A stretch of 64,000 bases of DNA from Pantoea trifolii (GTDB lineage Bacteria > Pseudomonadota > Gammaproteobacteria > Enterobacterales > Enterobacteriaceae): assembly GCF_024506435.1 (NCBI RefSeq), contig NZ_JANIET010000002.1, forward strand, positions 62,001 to 126,000, read 5' to 3'. Every line of letters starts with the position of its first letter. The stretch's first letter is position 1. The position numbers were made by a program, and so were the translations under genes. Of this stretch, positions 8,623 through 18,066 are shown in pieces. The notes under the pieces were generated by a model. It saw only the letters and a list, made by a program, of their open reading frames with translations, made no database searches and was not told where the DNA came from.

Positions 8623-9636
8623 TCACGGCTTCAGGTGAGAGCGTCGAATACGCAATTCTCCCTGAGACCAAACGCCACCCGGAGTGGCACGTTCATCAAT
8701 CAGCCGGTTCAGGGCTTCAGTGACGATCAAATCAATACGTTGGCTGAAAGTGGTGAGCTGCCAGCCGGGCAAGCTGGCTTCGTCGATGTCATCGAAACCC
8801 ACCACCGCCATAAATTTGTTGCCTGCACCTTCGCGCAGTGCCGCCAGCGCGCCGAGCGCCAGCACATCGTTTTCGCAAAACAGCGCTTCTACCCGCTGAT
8901 CGGGCGCGTGCGCGTTGAGATACTCGGTCAACACGTCGTAGCTGCGTTCGCGGGCGTATTCACCGGCGGTGAGCAGCACTTCCAGCGCTAAGCCAGCTTC
9001 GTTGAGCGCCAGTTGCAAGCCTTCTAAACGCAGCGTGTGATGGCTGCTGGTGGCCGGTCCCATCATGTAACCGATGCGCGTATAGCCTTGCGCCAGCAGC
9101 AGTTCGCCCAGCTGTTTGCCCGCCTGCAATCCATCGACATTGACCACTTCAATGCCGGGTTCGTCGTTGTTACGGCACACCTGCACCAGCGGAATGTGGT
9201 GCATTTCACGCGCCACGGCGATCAGTTCATCACTCAGCACCGTGCCGAGAAACAGCATGCCATCGACCTGCAGCTGATCGGCCAGCGACAGCACCGCACG
9301 GTAGTTTTCACCGCTACCAATATTCAGCAGCAGCGCCATGTAGCCGCGCTGCTGGAGCTGGCGGGTGACGGTGTCGAGCATCAGCATCGAGTGCGGATTT
9401 TTTAGCTCGTCGATCACCACGCCAATAATCTGAGTCTTTTTCTGCGAAAGGCTGCGCGCCAGCAGGTTAGGGCGGTAACCCAGCTCGGTAGCAATAGTGA
9501 TTACGCGTTCGCGCGCTTTCTCGGAAATGGACGCGCCGGGCGTAAAGGCTCGCGACACCGTCCATTTCGAGACGCCAGCCAGTCTTGCCACATCGCTGGC
9601 GGTGGCTTTGTGGGATTTTGCGGTTGGTTTACTCAT
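8623..9636 (-). CDS. LacI-family transcriptional regulator
   Basis: The reading frame is open to 9819, but the probable start is ATG at 9636, which places the LacI helix-turn-helix (ATASDVARLAGVSKWTVSRAF) at about residues 11-31 and gives 337 residues, the usual length. The 61 extra codons upstream overlap operator sequences and look non-coding. The effector domain follows (IGVVIDELKNPHSMLMLDTVTRQL, ALFCENDVLALGALAAL, VVGFDDIDEASLPGW). It is divergent from the oxidoreductase/isomerase pair, with four matching operators between them. Confidence 0.87.
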   Translation of the reverse strand: MSKPTAKSHKATASDVARLAGVSKWTVSRAFTPGASISEKARERVITIATELGYRPNLLARSLSQKKTQIIGVVIDELKNPHSMLMLDTVTRQLQQRGYMALLLNIGSGENYRAVLSLADQLQVDGMLFLGTVLSDELIAVAREMHHIPLVQVCRNNDEPGIEVVNVDGLQAGKQLGELLLAQGYTRIGYMMGPATSSHHTLRLEGLQLALNEAGLALEVLLTAGEYARERSYDVLTEYLNAHAPDQRVEALFCENDVLALGALAALREGAGNKFMAVVGFDDIDEASLPGWQLTTFSQRIDLIVTEALNRLIDERATPGGVWSQGELRIRRSHLKP

Positions 9637-9776
9637 AGCACCTGCATAGGGGAAATAGCGGAGACCCCCAGCATTGAACGTGAAACCCAACGGAAAATAA
9701 ACACCTAAGCGCACGCATTTGGTGTAAAGCGCGACAATTAACCCTGTTTTTATGATGTTGCGATTATGTTTGATCT

Positions 9777-9814
9777 TTGCACCCGATTGCAATGTTTTTT
9801 GCAATCGGGTGCAT
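9777..9814. promoter_or_regulatory. Operator pair O1-O2 for the LacI-type regulator
   Basis: TTGCACCCGATTGCAA (9777-9792) and its reverse-orientation partner TTGCAATCGGGTGCAT (9799-9814) are 22 bases apart centre to centre, about two helical turns. Together they form a perfect 15-bp-arm hairpin with a 6-base loop. They share the motif with O3 and O4 and lie upstream of the regulator gene. Confidence 0.7.
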
Positions 9815-9943
9815 TTCATTCACTTTTTGTGATCGCTTTCGCTGATTTGCACTTTGCCAGATTGACTAAAAAGTCGTCTTCGCCGACATTTTGCTCACCA
9901 CAAAGCAAGAAACATCATTAAAGGCTCACCTAAGTGGCTCATT

Positions 9944-9959
9944 TTGCACCCGGTAGCAA
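9944..9959. promoter_or_regulatory. Operator O3 over the -35 region
   Basis: TTGCACCCGGTAGCAA matches the O1/O2 motif. It ends just before a TATAAT -10 box at 9964-9969, so it would cover the -35 region of the rightward promoter driving the oxidoreductase gene. Confidence 0.65.
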
Positions 9960-9963
9960 AAAG

Positions 9964-9969
9964 TATAAT
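9964..9969 (+). promoter_or_regulatory. Probable -10 box of the rightward catabolic operon
   Basis: TATAAT, 73 bases before the ATG at 10042. The -35 region (about 9941-9946) is weak and overlaps operator O3. Confidence 0.5.
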
Positions 9970-10008
9970 ACTTGAAAAACAATACCCAACATCTTACCTC
10001 AACCCATT

Positions 10009-10024
10009 TTGCACCCGAGTGCAA
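10009..10024. promoter_or_regulatory. Operator O4 downstream of the start of transcription
   Basis: TTGCACCCGAGTGCAA, 18 bases before the ATG at 10042 and downstream of the predicted transcription start. It would block elongation or cooperate with O3. Confidence 0.65.
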
Positions 10025-10041
10025 AATAAACAGGAGTTGTT

Positions 10042-11220
10042 ATGCTCATCGGTGAAAAGAGTATTCCACGCCCACTGCGCTGGGCGATGATCGGCGGCGG
10101 TCGTCTCAGCCAGGTTGGTTATAAACACCGTTGTGGTGCGCTGCGTGATAACACGGCGTATCAGATGGTTGCCAGCGCCTTTGATATCGATGCCGAGCGC
10201 GGCCGCGATTTCGGCGTCAACTTAGGACTCGATGCGGATCGCTGCTACGCCACTTATCAGCAGCTGCTGGCCGAAGAGGCAAAGCGTGAGGATGGCGTTG
10301 AAGTGGTATCTATCGCCACACCAAACGGCACCCATTTCGAGATCACTAAAGCGGCGCTGAATGCCGGTATTCACGTGATTTGTGAAAAGCCACTGTTCTT
10401 CACCACTGCCGAAGCGCTGGAAATCAAAGCGCTGGCGGCGGCGAAAGGGCTGATTGTCGGCGTAACTTACGGTTTCTCTGGCCATCCGCTGCTAATGCAG
10501 ATGCGGGCGATGATCGCCAATGGCGAAATTGGTGATGTGCGCATGGTGGAGCTGCAATACACCCACGGCTTCAGCGCCAATGACAGCGCCGACAAATTCA
10601 GCGAAGCGCAAAAATGGCGCGTCGATCCTAAAATTGCCGGTCCGTCGTTTGTACTCGGCGATATCTCTACGCACACCTTCTACATCTCACAGCTGGTGCT
10701 GCCAGAGCTGAAAGTGAAATCGCTGCTGTGCGATCGTCAGAGTTTTATTCCGTCGCGTGCGCCGCTGGAAGATAACGCCATGGTGCTGATGCATTACGAC
10801 AACGGCGCGGTAGGGCGCATGTGGGCCTCATCCATTAACGCCGGTTCGATGGACAGCCAAAGCATTCGTGTGATTGGTTCGCGCGCCAGTCTGGAGTGGA
10901 GCGACTACAACCCTGGTGAGCTGAAATATGAAGTGCAGGGCCAGCCGAATCAGATCATGCATCACGGCATGCCGTACCTGCATGAAAGTGCTTTGGCAGA
11001 TGAACGTCTGGGCGCACTGCATACCGAAGGTCTGGCGGAATCCTGGGCCAACATCTATTTGAAATTTGCCATCGCCATTCACGCCACCCAACAGGGCGAC
11101 CAAAAAACTCTCGATAACCTGATCTATCCCGATATCAACGCCGGGATTGAAGGTGTGCGCTGGATCGAAAACTGCGTGCGTTCTGCGGACAACGGCGCGA
11201 GCTGGGTTAACTACGAATAA
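10042..11220 (+). CDS. Gfo/Idh/MocA-family NAD(P)-dependent oxidoreductase
   Basis: A 392-residue enzyme with an N-terminal Rossmann fold (RWAMIGGGRLSQVGYKHR near residues 10-27), the family motif ICEKPLFFTTAEA with its catalytic-type Lys near residue 116, and the C-terminal alpha/beta domain. Members oxidise sugars or cyclitols. It is the first gene of a two-gene operon under LacI-type operators, 8 bases before a TIM-barrel isomerase, so the pair probably acts on one polyol. Substrate unknown. Confidence 0.87.
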   Translation: MLIGEKSIPRPLRWAMIGGGRLSQVGYKHRCGALRDNTAYQMVASAFDIDAERGRDFGVNLGLDADRCYATYQQLLAEEAKREDGVEVVSIATPNGTHFEITKAALNAGIHVICEKPLFFTTAEALEIKALAAAKGLIVGVTYGFSGHPLLMQMRAMIANGEIGDVRMVELQYTHGFSANDSADKFSEAQKWRVDPKIAGPSFVLGDISTHTFYISQLVLPELKVKSLLCDRQSFIPSRAPLEDNAMVLMHYDNGAVGRMWASSINAGSMDSQSIRVIGSRASLEWSDYNPGELKYEVQGQPNQIMHHGMPYLHESALADERLGALHTEGLAESWANIYLKFAIAIHATQQGDQKTLDNLIYPDINAGIEGVRWIENCVRSADNGASWVNYE

Positions 11221-11228
11221 GGACTGCC

Positions 11229-12170
11229 ATGAAACTCTCGTTTTGTACCGATAGCCTCGGTCATCTGCCGTTTGAACAGATGCTGGATAAATTGCTGGAA
11301 CTGGGTGTTTACGGCGTTGAAATGACGACCGGCGGCTGGTCACCGGCACCGCATCTGCGTACCGAAGCGTTGCTGGCGAGTGCCACGCAGCGTCAACAGC
11401 TACTCCAGGCGCTGGAGAGTCGCGGCATGTCGATTGCGGCGCTGAACGTGTCGGGTAATCCGCTCGATCCGGGCGAACTGGGCAACAAGCATAAACGCGA
11501 TACGGAAAACGCGCTGGCGCTGGCCGGTGAATTGGGCGTGAAAAAAATCGTGATGATGAGCGGCCTGCCGCCCGCCAGTTCGCACGACACCACTCCAAAC
11601 TGGATCACTTACACCGTGAGCTGGCCGGCGACGCTGAAAAACTGCCTCGATTATCAGTGGAATGAAGTGGCAATCCCATACTGGCAAGGGCTGGTGCAGC
11701 GCGCTAAAGAGGGCGGCGTGGAGAAGTTTGCGCTGGAGAACTTCAGTTCGATGCTGGTGTGGAATCCGGAAACCTTGTTCCGCCTGCGCGACGCGGTGGG
11801 TGATATGGTTGGTCTGAACCTCGATCCCAGCCATCTGCTGTGGATGGGCGCGGACCCGATTGCCGCTGCGCGCGCGCTTGGCCCGGCGATTCATCACTGC
11901 CACGGCAAAGATGTGCGTCTGGAGCGCGGGCTGGTGGACATCAACGGTCTGCTGGAAACCAAACCGGTGGAAGATGTCGCCAATCGCGCGTGGAACTATG
12001 TTGCCGTCGGTTGCGGCCAGGATCTGCAGTGGTGGAAAGAGTTCTTCTCGGTGGTACGCATGATGGGCTACAACGATTGGGTATCGCTGGAGATGGAAGA
12101 TCTCACCATGTCGGTGGAAGCGGGCGTGACCTCCTCGATTGCGGCGCTTAAGCAAACCATTAGCCAGTAA
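11229..12170 (+). CDS. Sugar phosphate isomerase/epimerase family protein
   Basis: A 313-residue xylose-isomerase-like barrel (MKLSFCTDSLGHLPFEQMLDKLLELGVYGVEMTTGGW; LNLDPSHLLWMGADP; HHCHGKDVRLE; WVSLEMEDLTMS). Metal ligands Glu, Asp, His and Glu are present in the expected strands. It is co-transcribed with the oxidoreductase upstream. It probably isomerises or epimerises the oxidoreductase product. Confidence 0.85.
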   Translation: MKLSFCTDSLGHLPFEQMLDKLLELGVYGVEMTTGGWSPAPHLRTEALLASATQRQQLLQALESRGMSIAALNVSGNPLDPGELGNKHKRDTENALALAGELGVKKIVMMSGLPPASSHDTTPNWITYTVSWPATLKNCLDYQWNEVAIPYWQGLVQRAKEGGVEKFALENFSSMLVWNPETLFRLRDAVGDMVGLNLDPSHLLWMGADPIAAARALGPAIHHCHGKDVRLERGLVDINGLLETKPVEDVANRAWNYVAVGCGQDLQWWKEFFSVVRMMGYNDWVSLEMEDLTMSVEAGVTSSIAALKQTISQ

Positions 12171-12179
12171 TGTCAAACC

Positions 12180-12203
12180 CACGGCGGGCAAGCGCTCGCC
12201 GTG
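12180..12203. terminator. Hairpin after the oxidoreductase/isomerase operon
   Basis: CACGGCG (12180-12186) pairs with CGCCGTG (12197-12203). There is no clear T-tract, so termination would be weak. Confidence 0.4.
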
Positions 12204-12266
12204 TTCTGTACATCGAGCCTTGCCTGCCTGATAATTCGTGGTTCACCCATAATTAAGAGGCACGCC

Positions 12267-12611
12267 ATGCTGGAAAACCACCCACAGCGCGATGAAATCA
12301 GGCTGGAGAATGTGCTGGCGGCGTTGGGCAATCCGATGCGTATGACGGTGATCAGCATTCTGGCGGACGGCGGTGAACACACTTGCGGATCGCTGCTGAA
12401 AGGCGTTTCCAAATCCACCTTAACCCATCACTGGCGCGTGCTGCGCGAGGGCGGCATTATCTGGCAGAAACCCTCTGGCCGTGAAAATCTGCTGTCGCTG
12501 CGCCGCGACGATCTCGATGCCCGTTTTCCGGGTTTACTTGATTCGCTGTTAAACGCCACTCAGCAAGATCCCTTGACCCGCACCACGCTGGATGACTTCC
12601 AGGTTAAATAA
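12267..12611 (+). CDS. ArsR-like winged helix regulator
   Basis: A 114-residue protein. ATG at 12267 is chosen over an earlier in-frame start because AAGAGG precedes it. The winged helix covers about residues 10-80 (LENVLAALGNPMRMTVISILADGG, GVSKSTLTHHWRVLREGGIIWQ). No Cys-rich metal site like that of ArsR/SmtB is seen except one Cys near residue 39, so it belongs to the broader ArsR-like family. It converges on an MFS exporter gene with an 8-base overlap of 3' ends. Confidence 0.82.
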   Translation: MLENHPQRDEIRLENVLAALGNPMRMTVISILADGGEHTCGSLLKGVSKSTLTHHWRVLREGGIIWQKPSGRENLLSLRRDDLDARFPGLLDSLLNATQQDPLTRTTLDDFQVK

Positions 12612-13794
12612 CCCGCGCACGCCCAGCCAGCGTTGCCACAACCATCTGCAATCCGGCTATCACCAACAGCAGCATCAGCGGCCACTGCCAGTTGCCGCTG
12701 ACATCATGCAGCAGGCCAAAACAGAGCGGGCCCAGCGCCGCTAATCCGTAACCGACGCACTGCGCCATGCCCGATAATTTCGACGCCTGAAGATGATCAT
12801 GGGTGCGCAGATTAAACAGCGACAGGCAAATCACCATCGATGCGCCAGCGCCTAATCCCGCCAGAATCAGCCACAGCAGCGCGTGATTAGGTGCTATTAG
12901 CAGACCCGCAACGGCGATAAAAATCGACAGCGAGGCGAGAAAACCAATCGCTCGCTGATCGCGCATTTTCTTCAGCGCACTCATGCAAGCCAGATTCGAA
13001 ACGATGGCCACAATCTGATAGACAAACAGCATGCCACCCGCTTCCAGTTGGCTAATGCCGCTGTCTTGCGCAAAAGGCGTAAACCAGCCAATCAAGGTGT
13101 AAAACACCAGAGACTGGCAGGCCATAAACAGTGTAACCTGCCAGCCTAAGGCCGCGCGCCACGGTGAGCGCGTTGAAGTGCTGTTGGCGCTGTTTTTTGC
13201 CTGAGACGCAGGCTTCTTCAGATACGGCAGCCAGGCTAACAGCGCGACGATCGCCGGAACCAGCCACACTGCTAATGAGAGTCGCCAGCCCGCGCTACTT
13301 AGCTCTGCCAGCGGCACCACCACGCCCGACGCAATGCTGGCGGTGATTGCCATGGTCATCGCGTACAAGCCAACATATCGGGCGGTGTGTTCGGTGAAAT
13401 CACGTTTAATCAGCGGCGGCAGGAGCACGTTGGCCGCCGCAATCCCCGAGCTCAGGATGATGGTTCCCGCCCACAACGCAGATTCACTGCCGCTGATACG
13501 CAGCATCGATCCCAGCGTGATGAGCAGTAATGCGCCCCACAAACTGCGCTCAAGACCAAAACGGTTGCCGAACCAGGCTGCAGGTGGCGCTAAGGTAGCG
13601 AACATCAACAGCGGCAAGAAGTTAATCACGCCCGCGGCACTGGCGCTCAGGCCAAACGTCAGCCGGATGTTTTCCAGCACCGGGCCGACCGCGGTAATAG
13701 GCGTGCGCAAGTTGGCCGCCGTCAGCAGCAGTAAGAACAGGAAAAAACCAGAACGACGCAGAACAGGATTCGCAGATAACGCGGTATGGGTCAT
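12604..13794 (-). CDS. MFS transporter, CynX/NimT-like
   Basis: About 397 residues with 12 predicted membrane segments. LFLLLLTAANLRTPITAVGPVLENIRLTFGLS near the N-terminus is typical of the CynX/NimT (cyanate / 2-nitroimidazole) branch of the major facilitator superfamily. The start at 13794 removes six unlikely residues of the longer frame. Substrate unknown. The 3' end overlaps that of the ArsR-like gene. Confidence 0.82.
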   Translation of the reverse strand: MTHTALSANPVLRRSGFFLFLLLLTAANLRTPITAVGPVLENIRLTFGLSASAAGVINFLPLLMFATLAPPAAWFGNRFGLERSLWGALLLITLGSMLRISGSESALWAGTIILSSGIAAANVLLPPLIKRDFTEHTARYVGLYAMTMAITASIASGVVVPLAELSSAGWRLSLAVWLVPAIVALLAWLPYLKKPASQAKNSANSTSTRSPWRAALGWQVTLFMACQSLVFYTLIGWFTPFAQDSGISQLEAGGMLFVYQIVAIVSNLACMSALKKMRDQRAIGFLASLSIFIAVAGLLIAPNHALLWLILAGLGAGASMVICLSLFNLRTHDHLQASKLSGMAQCVGYGLAALGPLCFGLLHDVSGNWQWPLMLLLVIAGLQMVVATLAGRARVI

Positions 13795-14023
13795 ATTTTC
13801 GCACCATAGCAATGAGGCAGACCGAGTCTGCTTATGGTGCGTTGGTTGACGTTAACGCTTACGCAGCGGCGATTGACCGCTGAAAGGAGGGCAATACTAA
13901 CGAGTGAGTGGGGAGATGTAAAGTCGACGGATTATCGAGTGCGGTCATATTAAATTTGTCGCTTGCGCCATCGCTCATCCGCGTCCACCTTTAGTATTTC
14001 CCTTTTCCACAAATGGACGAACA

Positions 14024-14557
14024 ATGCTCTGGTTATGGAACGTGCTTATCTTGTTGGCAACCGTGGTGGTGATGGAAATCGTCGCGGCGCTGTCGCATAA
14101 ATACATCATGCACGGCTGGGGTTGGGGCTGGCATTTGTCGCACCATGAACCGCACAGCGGTAAGTTTGAGCTCAACGATCTGTATGCGGTGGTGTTTGCG
14201 GTACTGGCGATTGTGCTGATTTATGTCGGTGTGCAAGGCATGTGGCCGCTGCAGTGGATTGGTGCCGGAATGACGACGTACGGTGCGCTCTACTTCATGG
14301 TGCACGATGGTCTGGTGCATCAACGCTGGCCGTTCCGCTATATCCCACGCAAAGGCTATCTCAAGCGCTTATACATGGCGCACCGCATGCATCATGCGGT
14401 GCGCGGACGTGAAGGCTGCGTATCATTTGGTTTTCTCTATGCGCCACCGCTGAATAAGCTGCAAGCCACGCTGCGCCAGCGCCACGGGCGAAAAATCAAC
14501 GAGGACGCTGCCACAGACCAGCCGGACGCGGTTCAGGACGAGCCACACGCGAAGTAA
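14024..14557 (+). CDS. crtZ: Beta-carotene hydroxylase CrtZ
   Basis: A 177-residue membrane di-iron hydroxylase converting beta-carotene to zeaxanthin. The histidine clusters expected of the family are present: HKYIMHG, HLSHHEPH, HDGLVHQRW and HRMHHAVRG. Length and sequence fit CrtZ of Pantoea. It runs rightward and its last 62 bases overlap the 3' end of crtB on the opposite strand, the normal Pantoea arrangement, so it has its own promoter. Confidence 0.97.
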   Translation: MLWLWNVLILLATVVVMEIVAALSHKYIMHGWGWGWHLSHHEPHSGKFELNDLYAVVFAVLAIVLIYVGVQGMWPLQWIGAGMTTYGALYFMVHDGLVHQRWPFRYIPRKGYLKRLYMAHRMHHAVRGREGCVSFGFLYAPPLNKLQATLRQRHGRKINEDAATDQPDAVQDEPHAK

Positions 14558-15425
14558 TCGCCAAACCAGCCCCTTTCACCAGCAGCGCCAGTTTTTCACC
14601 TTTACTGGTGCGCTGACGTGAATCCCAGGCGTGCACACCGGCGTGTTGAACTTTGACGCCAATTTCGCGATAAACGCCGCGTGCCGTAGCGATGGCCCAC
14701 GCCGAGCGCAGCGGTAAACCCGGTAAACCGGATCGCGCCGAGTGATAATAGGCTTCCGCTTCCGTCACTAAACGCGCTGCCAGTGTGGCGAGCGCTGCAC
14801 GATGTTGCGGCGCCGTCAGCGTATCGGCGCGTAATCCCGCCTGATCGAGCCAGGTTTGCGGCAGATAGCAGCGACCATTTGTGGCATCTTCGACAATGTC
14901 GCGCGCAATGTTAGTGAGCTGGAACGCCAGACCTAAATCGCAGGCGTGATCGAGTACCGCTTCGTCACGCACGCCCATTACGCGCGCCATCATCAAACCG
15001 ACCACGCCCGCAACGTGATAGCAGTAACGCAGTGTGTCGTCGAAGCTGGCATAGTGTTCGTCACGTGCATCCATGGCGAAGCCTTCCAGATGATCAAACG
15101 CCAGTTGCTGAGGCAGTTGGTGAATGATCGCCACTTCCTGAAACGCCCTAAAGGCCGGTTCATCCATGTGCGCACCGCTGTAGGCGCGACGGGTTTCAAT
15201 CTGCAGATGCTGCATACGTGCCTGCGCGTCTTCGACAGCATGCTGTGTGCCGCCTTCGCCCAGCGTTTGCCCATCAATCACATCGTCGCAGTGACGACAC
15301 CAGGCATACAGCATCAACGTGCTACGGCGCGTCGGTGCATCAAACAGCTTGGCGGCGGTGGCGAAACTCTTCGAGCCGACCGCCATGGTTTGCGTCACTT
15401 GCTCAAGTAAAGGCTGTCGATTCAT
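14496..15425 (-). CDS. crtB: Phytoene synthase CrtB
   Basis: A 309-residue squalene/phytoene synthase joining two GGPP to phytoene. Both Asp-rich sites are visible: WCRHCDDVIDG near residues 43-53 and FQLTNIARDIVEDATNGRCYLP near residues 170-190. Its ATG overlaps the crtI stop by 4 bases, indicating translational coupling. It is the last gene of the leftward crt operon. Confidence 0.97.
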   Translation of the reverse strand: MNRQPLLEQVTQTMAVGSKSFATAAKLFDAPTRRSTLMLYAWCRHCDDVIDGQTLGEGGTQHAVEDAQARMQHLQIETRRAYSGAHMDEPAFRAFQEVAIIHQLPQQLAFDHLEGFAMDARDEHYASFDDTLRYCYHVAGVVGLMMARVMGVRDEAVLDHACDLGLAFQLTNIARDIVEDATNGRCYLPQTWLDQAGLRADTLTAPQHRAALATLAARLVTEAEAYYHSARSGLPGLPLRSAWAIATARGVYREIGVKVQHAGVHAWDSRQRTSKGEKLALLVKGAGLAITSRVARPEPRPAGLWQRPR

Positions 15426-16903
15426 TCGGCGCGATCCTCCAGCATCAGCCTGGCGGTGGCCTTAGCCGAACCGATTACACCGGGCACGCCCGCGCCCGGA
15501 TGCGTACCGGCACCCACCAGATAGAGATTGCTGATATCGGCATCACGATTATGCGGGCGGAACCAGGCGCTTTGCGTCAAAATCGGCTCCAGCGAAAACG
15601 CCGAGCCGTGATGGGCATGCAGCGTGTCGCGAAAATCAAACGGCGTAAACATTCTGTGTGTCACTAATTGCTGACGTAATCCCGGCATGTAGTGCTGCTC
15701 CAGATAAGCAAAAATTCGATCGCGCAAGCGCGGTCCTTCCTGTTGCCAGTCGATGTCAGCGGTGCCGAGATGCGGCACCGGCGCTAACACATAAAAGCTG
15801 CCGCAGCCGGGCGGTGCCAGCGACGGATCGCTGCTGCAGGGCGCGTGCAGGTAGAGTGAAAAGTCCTCAGCTAGCTGGCTGCTGTTAAAAATCTCATCAA
15901 TCAATTCGCGGTAACGCGGGCCAAAACAGACAGTGTGATGCGCGAGCTGTTCATGTGGCTGATTAAGGCCAAAATAGAGCACAAACAGCGAGTTGCTCAT
16001 GCGCTTACGCTTCAGCGATGTTGCACGTTTGATTGCCAGCGGATGATGGCGCAGCAGTTTGTCGTAGGTATGCACCACGTCGGCATTGGAGGCCACAGCA
16101 GCGGCATCGAAGCGTCGTCCGTCTTCTAACTGAACGCCGCTAATGCGGTTGCCGCTGGTTTCCAGCTGACTCACTTCGGCATTCAGTAACAGCTCGCCGC
16201 CAAGATCCTCAAACAGCCGCGCCATGCCTTGTACCAGCGCACCGGTGCCGCCGCGCGGAAACCATACGCCCCATTCACGTTCCAGCGCATGAATTAAGGT
16301 ATAGATCGATGACGTTGCAAAAGGATTACCGCCCACCAGCAATGAGTGAAAGGAAAACGCCTGACGCAGATGATCGTCCTGAATAAATTTCGCCACCATG
16401 CTGTAGACGCTGCGCCAGGCTTGCAAACGTCCCAGCTGCGGCGCGACGCGCAGCATGTCACGCACTTGCAGAAACGGCACCGTACCGAGTTTCAGATAAC
16501 CTTCTTTAAATACTTCACGGGAATAGGCGAGAAACTGACGATAGCCTGCAACATCCTGCGGATTGAACGTGGCGATCTGCTGCTCCAGCAGCGGCTGATT
16601 GTTGTCGTAATCGAGCTGTTTGCCATCTTCCCAGCACAGGCGATAGAAGGGCGTTACCGGCATCAGCTCGACGTAATCGCTGAGCGATTTTCCCGCCAAG
16701 GTAAACAACTCTTCGATGGCGCTGGGATCGGTGATCACCGTAGGTCCGGCATCAAAGGTAAAGCCGCTATCTTCAAACACATAGGCGCGTCCGCCCGGTT
16801 TGTCGCGCTGCTCGAGTAAGGTGGTTGGTATGCCCGCTGCTTGCAGGCGAATCGCCAGCGCCAGGCCGCCAAAGCCTGCGCCAATCACATAAGTGCGTTT
16901 CAT
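15422..16903 (-). CDS. crtI: Phytoene desaturase CrtI
   Basis: A 493-residue FAD enzyme converting phytoene to lycopene. The N-terminal dinucleotide fold is clear (TYVIGAGFGGLALAIRLQAAGIPTTLLEQRDKPGGRAYVFEDSGFTFDAGPTV is split over residues 4-57), and the C-terminal bacterial phytoene dehydrogenase signature NLYLVGAGTHPGAGVPGVIGSA is present. Overlaps crtY and crtB by 4 bases each. Confidence 0.97.
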   Translation of the reverse strand: MKRTYVIGAGFGGLALAIRLQAAGIPTTLLEQRDKPGGRAYVFEDSGFTFDAGPTVITDPSAIEELFTLAGKSLSDYVELMPVTPFYRLCWEDGKQLDYDNNQPLLEQQIATFNPQDVAGYRQFLAYSREVFKEGYLKLGTVPFLQVRDMLRVAPQLGRLQAWRSVYSMVAKFIQDDHLRQAFSFHSLLVGGNPFATSSIYTLIHALEREWGVWFPRGGTGALVQGMARLFEDLGGELLLNAEVSQLETSGNRISGVQLEDGRRFDAAAVASNADVVHTYDKLLRHHPLAIKRATSLKRKRMSNSLFVLYFGLNQPHEQLAHHTVCFGPRYRELIDEIFNSSQLAEDFSLYLHAPCSSDPSLAPPGCGSFYVLAPVPHLGTADIDWQQEGPRLRDRIFAYLEQHYMPGLRQQLVTHRMFTPFDFRDTLHAHHGSAFSLEPILTQSAWFRPHNRDADISNLYLVGAGTHPGAGVPGVIGSAKATARLMLEDRAE

Positions 16904-18066
16904 TTTTTCTTCCCTGGTTCGACAGAATTCAACAGCGCACGCAGCGCTTCACCGATGGGCACCGGCGGTTTGCCGCACAGAATTCGCGCTTTATCGCGCA
17001 GGCGCAGTTGCCCGGCGTAAAAGCGGCTAATTAACCCGGCATCGAGCCGGTAAAAACGTTGCATCACGCGCCAGCGCTGCTGCGGCTCGCCGGCCAAAAA
17101 CAGCATGCGGTTCAGCAGGCGGAAAAAACGCTGCTCGCGCCACTGCTGACGGGCAAAGCGTTCGATGTGTTGGCTGAGCGTATTGGCATCGGTTGGCAAC
17201 AGCGTGGCCACCCGTTCCGCCAGCGCCACGGCGGACGGCAAGGAGTAACCGGTGGTGGCATGAAACAGCCCGGCGCGCAGGCCGCTGCACGCTTGGCCGC
17301 GCTGTTGTTGCCAGAATCGATCGATATCGCCGCTCAGGGTAATTGGTAAAATGCCGTGCTCTTCACGCCGCAGCGTGCCAAGCCGCCAGCCTTGCTGTTT
17401 GGCATAGTCGGCGATGTGATGACGAGCGGTATTCTCCGCCAGCGTGGGCTGATTAACGTAATGGGTATCTTCAATCAGCAACCGATCGGCGCTGAGCGGC
17501 AGCGTGTAAACAAACCGATAGCCCGCTTGCTGATCGACGGTGGCATCCATCAGGATTGGCTGTTGCAGGCCGTGCGGCTGCGCCAGCTGCCACTCTTGTC
17601 CGAGAAACACCTGATAACCCAGTTGCAGATGCGGCGTGGGTTGTAAGCCGCGACCATCAATCACCACTTGCGCAGCAAGCTCACGGCCATCCGCCAGCGT
17701 CACCTGCGTGGGTTTTACCTGTTGTACGGCTGTGTTTGTCCACAGATCGTCACCCATCGCCGCGTAGAGATGCCGGGCAAAATCGTCTGATGCGATGGAA
17801 CAATAATCCCCGTGCAGATCGCGGCGCAGCGCGGGAAAACGTACCTGATAACCGGACCAACGTGCCGTCATCAGCGGGTGCAGCCAACGCAGCTGTTCAG
17901 CGCTGAGGTCGCTCTGATGAAATGACCAGGTATGATTGCCTGCCGGATGTGCGTCGCTCTCCAGCAGCAGGCATTTCAGCTGCGGCTGCAACTGACGCAG
18001 GCGCAGTGCAATCAAGCCATTCGCCAGTCCGGCACCGACCAAAATCACATCGTATTGCGTGCGCAT
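16900..18066 (-). CDS. crtY: Lycopene beta-cyclase CrtY
   Basis: About 388 residues from ATG at 18066, preferred over an upstream in-frame start because it places the FAD-binding DVILVGAGLANGLIALRL at residues 5-22 and its A overlaps the crtX stop (TAATG). The enzyme cyclises both ends of lycopene to beta-carotene. The family stretch CSGLRAGLFHATTGYSLPSAV lies in the C-terminal half. Confidence 0.96.
   Translation of the reverse strand: MRTQYDVILVGAGLANGLIALRLRQLQPQLKCLLLESDAHPAGNHTWSFHQSDLSAEQLRWLHPLMTARWSGYQVRFPALRRDLHGDYCSIASDDFARHLYAAMGDDLWTNTAVQQVKPTQVTLADGRELAAQVVIDGRGLQPTPHLQLGYQVFLGQEWQLAQPHGLQQPILMDATVDQQAGYRFVYTLPLSADRLLIEDTHYVNQPTLAENTARHHIADYAKQQGWRLGTLRREEHGILPITLSGDIDRFWQQQRGQACSGLRAGLFHATTGYSLPSAVALAERVATLLPTDANTLSQHIERFARQQWREQRFFRLLNRMLFLAGEPQQRWRVMQRFYRLDAGLISRFYAGQLRLRDKARILCGKPPVPIGEALRALLNSVEPGKKK

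Noticed and set aside
9637..9819. N-terminal extension of the LacI regulator to 9819
   Set aside because: The extra 61 codons overlap operators O1/O2 and do not fit the family; ATG 9636 gives the normal length.
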